Below are positions 63,342 through 64,000 of a stretch of 64,000 nt of DNA, in pieces. A program made the position numbers and the translations under genes. The notes beneath the pieces are model-generated. The model did no database searches. It had not been told where the DNA came from and saw only the letters and a list, made by a program, of their open reading frames with translations. Source of the stretch: Arthrobacter sp. B1I2 (GTDB lineage Bacteria > Actinomycetota > Actinomycetes > Actinomycetales > Micrococcaceae); assembly GCF_030816485.1 (NCBI RefSeq), contig NZ_JAUSYC010000001.1, positions 248,001 to 312,000 on the forward strand, written 5' to 3'. Positions within the stretch are counted from its first letter, which is position 1; every line of letters begins with the position of its first letter.

Positions 63342-64000
63342 ATGATGCCCGACGCCACTGAGCGCGAATTTGATGTTGTTGTGATCGGCGCAGGCGCCGT
63401 GGGGGAAAACGTGGCTGGCCGCGTGGTCCAGGGCGGGCTGACAGCTGTGCTTGTGGAAGCCGAACTGGTTGGCGGTGAATGCTCCTACTGGGCGTGCATG
63501 CCTTCCAAGGCACTCCTCCGGCCCGGTACTGCGCTGCATGGAGCACAGACGACGCCGGGCGCCAAGGAGGCCGTCACCCGCACCCTCGATGCCGCCGCTG
63601 TCCTGGAGCGCCGGGACTATTTCACGTCCAACTGGCAGGATGACAGCCAGGTCTCGTGGGTGAAGGACACCGGCATCGATCTGGTGCGCGGCCACGCGTG
63701 GCTGACTGGGCCCAAGGCCGTGGAGGTGGCCGGCCTGGACGGCACGCAGCACCTGCTGAGGGCGCGGCATGCCGTAGTGCTCGCCACCGGTTCAACCCCC
63801 AACACCCCGCCCATTGAGGGGCTGGAGGACGTGCAGGTATGGGGAACCCGTGAAGCCACATCGGCGCGTGAGGTTCCGGAGCGTCTTGCAGTCGTGGGCG
63901 GCGGCGTGGCGGGGACCGAGCTGGCCCAGGCCTTCGCCCGCCTGGGGTCCAGCGTCACCCTGGTGGCACGCAGCGGGCTGCTGGGCAACTATCCGGAGGA
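63342..64000 (+). CDS. Class I pyridine nucleotide-disulfide oxidoreductase, N-terminal part (cut by window edge)
   Basis: The first 219 codons of an FAD-dependent dithiol oxidoreductase related to dihydrolipoamide dehydrogenase and mercuric reductase. The FAD fold is FDVVVIGAGAVGENVAGRVV; the redox-active disulfide is in GGECSYWACMPSKALLRP (Cys-x4-Cys, with a bulky Ser-Tyr-Trp-Ala insert in place of the canonical Leu-Asn-Val-Gly); VVLATGSTPNTPPIEGL and LAVVGGGVAGTELAQAFARLG (NAD(P)H fold) follow. The start may be either of two adjacent ATGs (63342/63345). The C-terminal dimer domain with the catalytic His-Glu pair is beyond the window, so the substrate is not decided. Confidence 0.9.
   Translation, partial: MMPDATEREFDVVVIGAGAVGENVAGRVVQGGLTAVLVEAELVGGECSYWACMPSKALLRPGTALHGAQTTPGAKEAVTRTLDAAAVLERRDYFTSNWQDDSQVSWVKDTGIDLVRGHAWLTGPKAVEVAGLDGTQHLLRARHAVVLATGSTPNTPPIEGLEDVQVWGTREATSAREVPERLAVVGGGVAGTELAQAFARLGSSVTLVARSGLLGNYPE

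Overview
The window reads as a core-chromosome segment of a high-GC Gram-positive bacterium, most likely an actinobacterium of the Micrococcaceae (Arthrobacter/Pseudarthrobacter type). This rests on the very high GC content, frequent GTG starts and ATGA/GTGA overlaps. It also rests on actinobacterial markers: the GlgE-TreS alpha-glucan route, CarD next to ispD/ispF/cysS/rlmB, SenX3-RegX3-PhoU, a Bpa-type proteasome activator ending in GQYL, a GTP-dependent PEP carboxykinase and NsrR-Hmp. No transposase, integrase, phage module, CRISPR array or rRNA operon was seen. The genus is an inference; the phylum is well supported.

Layout. 1-10.7 kb is storage-glucan metabolism: treS (cut by the window edge) and glgE on the minus strand, glgP diverging from them, then a pyruvate oxidase-like TPP enzyme, a secreted RNase with its barstar-type inhibitor, and glgX. 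10.7-15.2 kb is a housekeeping minus-strand run (carD, ispD, ispF, cysS, rlmB). 15.4-21.1 kb holds an LpqE-like lipoprotein, the phosphate-responsive regX3/senX3 pair diverging from phoU across a PHO-box-like repeat, gpmA, a methyltransferase-like protein and a DUF2516 membrane protein. 21.1-25.8 kb holds a trans-sulfuration enzyme and the tmk-holB-peptidase operon. 25.9-34.5 kb is more accessory: tRNA-Thr, an SRPBCC protein, a CPBP membrane protein, type II NADH dehydrogenase, several unknown proteins, an aldo-keto reductase and the proteasome activator bpa. 34.6-43 kb holds cstA-ybdD, a DUF1540 protein, a PadR/ABC-ATPase/permease operon and a quinone reductase. 43.1-53.3 kb runs from tRNA-Ser(UGA) to tRNA-Ser(GCU) and contains a 1507-residue secreted nuclease/5'-nucleotidase fusion, an FAD/NAD(P) protein diverging from a prolyl oligopeptidase, and a GNAT enzyme. 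53.5-64 kb holds an MFS exporter whose 3' end overlaps recQ, manB, nsrR-hmp with two palindromes between them, pckG, tRNA-Arg and the start of a disulfide oxidoreductase (cut by the window edge).

How the genes work together. GlgE extends glucan from maltose-1-phosphate and TreS links it to trehalose; GlgP and GlgX take glycogen apart. SenX3-RegX3-PhoU would sense phosphate, and the large secreted nuclease/nucleotidase is a plausible phosphate scavenger, although no PHO box was found at its own promoter. NsrR (Asp8 plus three Cys) would repress the NO-detoxifying flavohaemoglobin Hmp through a palindrome matching the classic NsrR pattern. Most of the window is ordinary. The items most worth checking are the NsrR/hmp operator pair, the PHO-box-like array, the RecQ protein with a phosphoribosyltransferase-like tail, the pentapeptide tandem repeat in the S9 peptidase, and several long intergenic inverted repeats.
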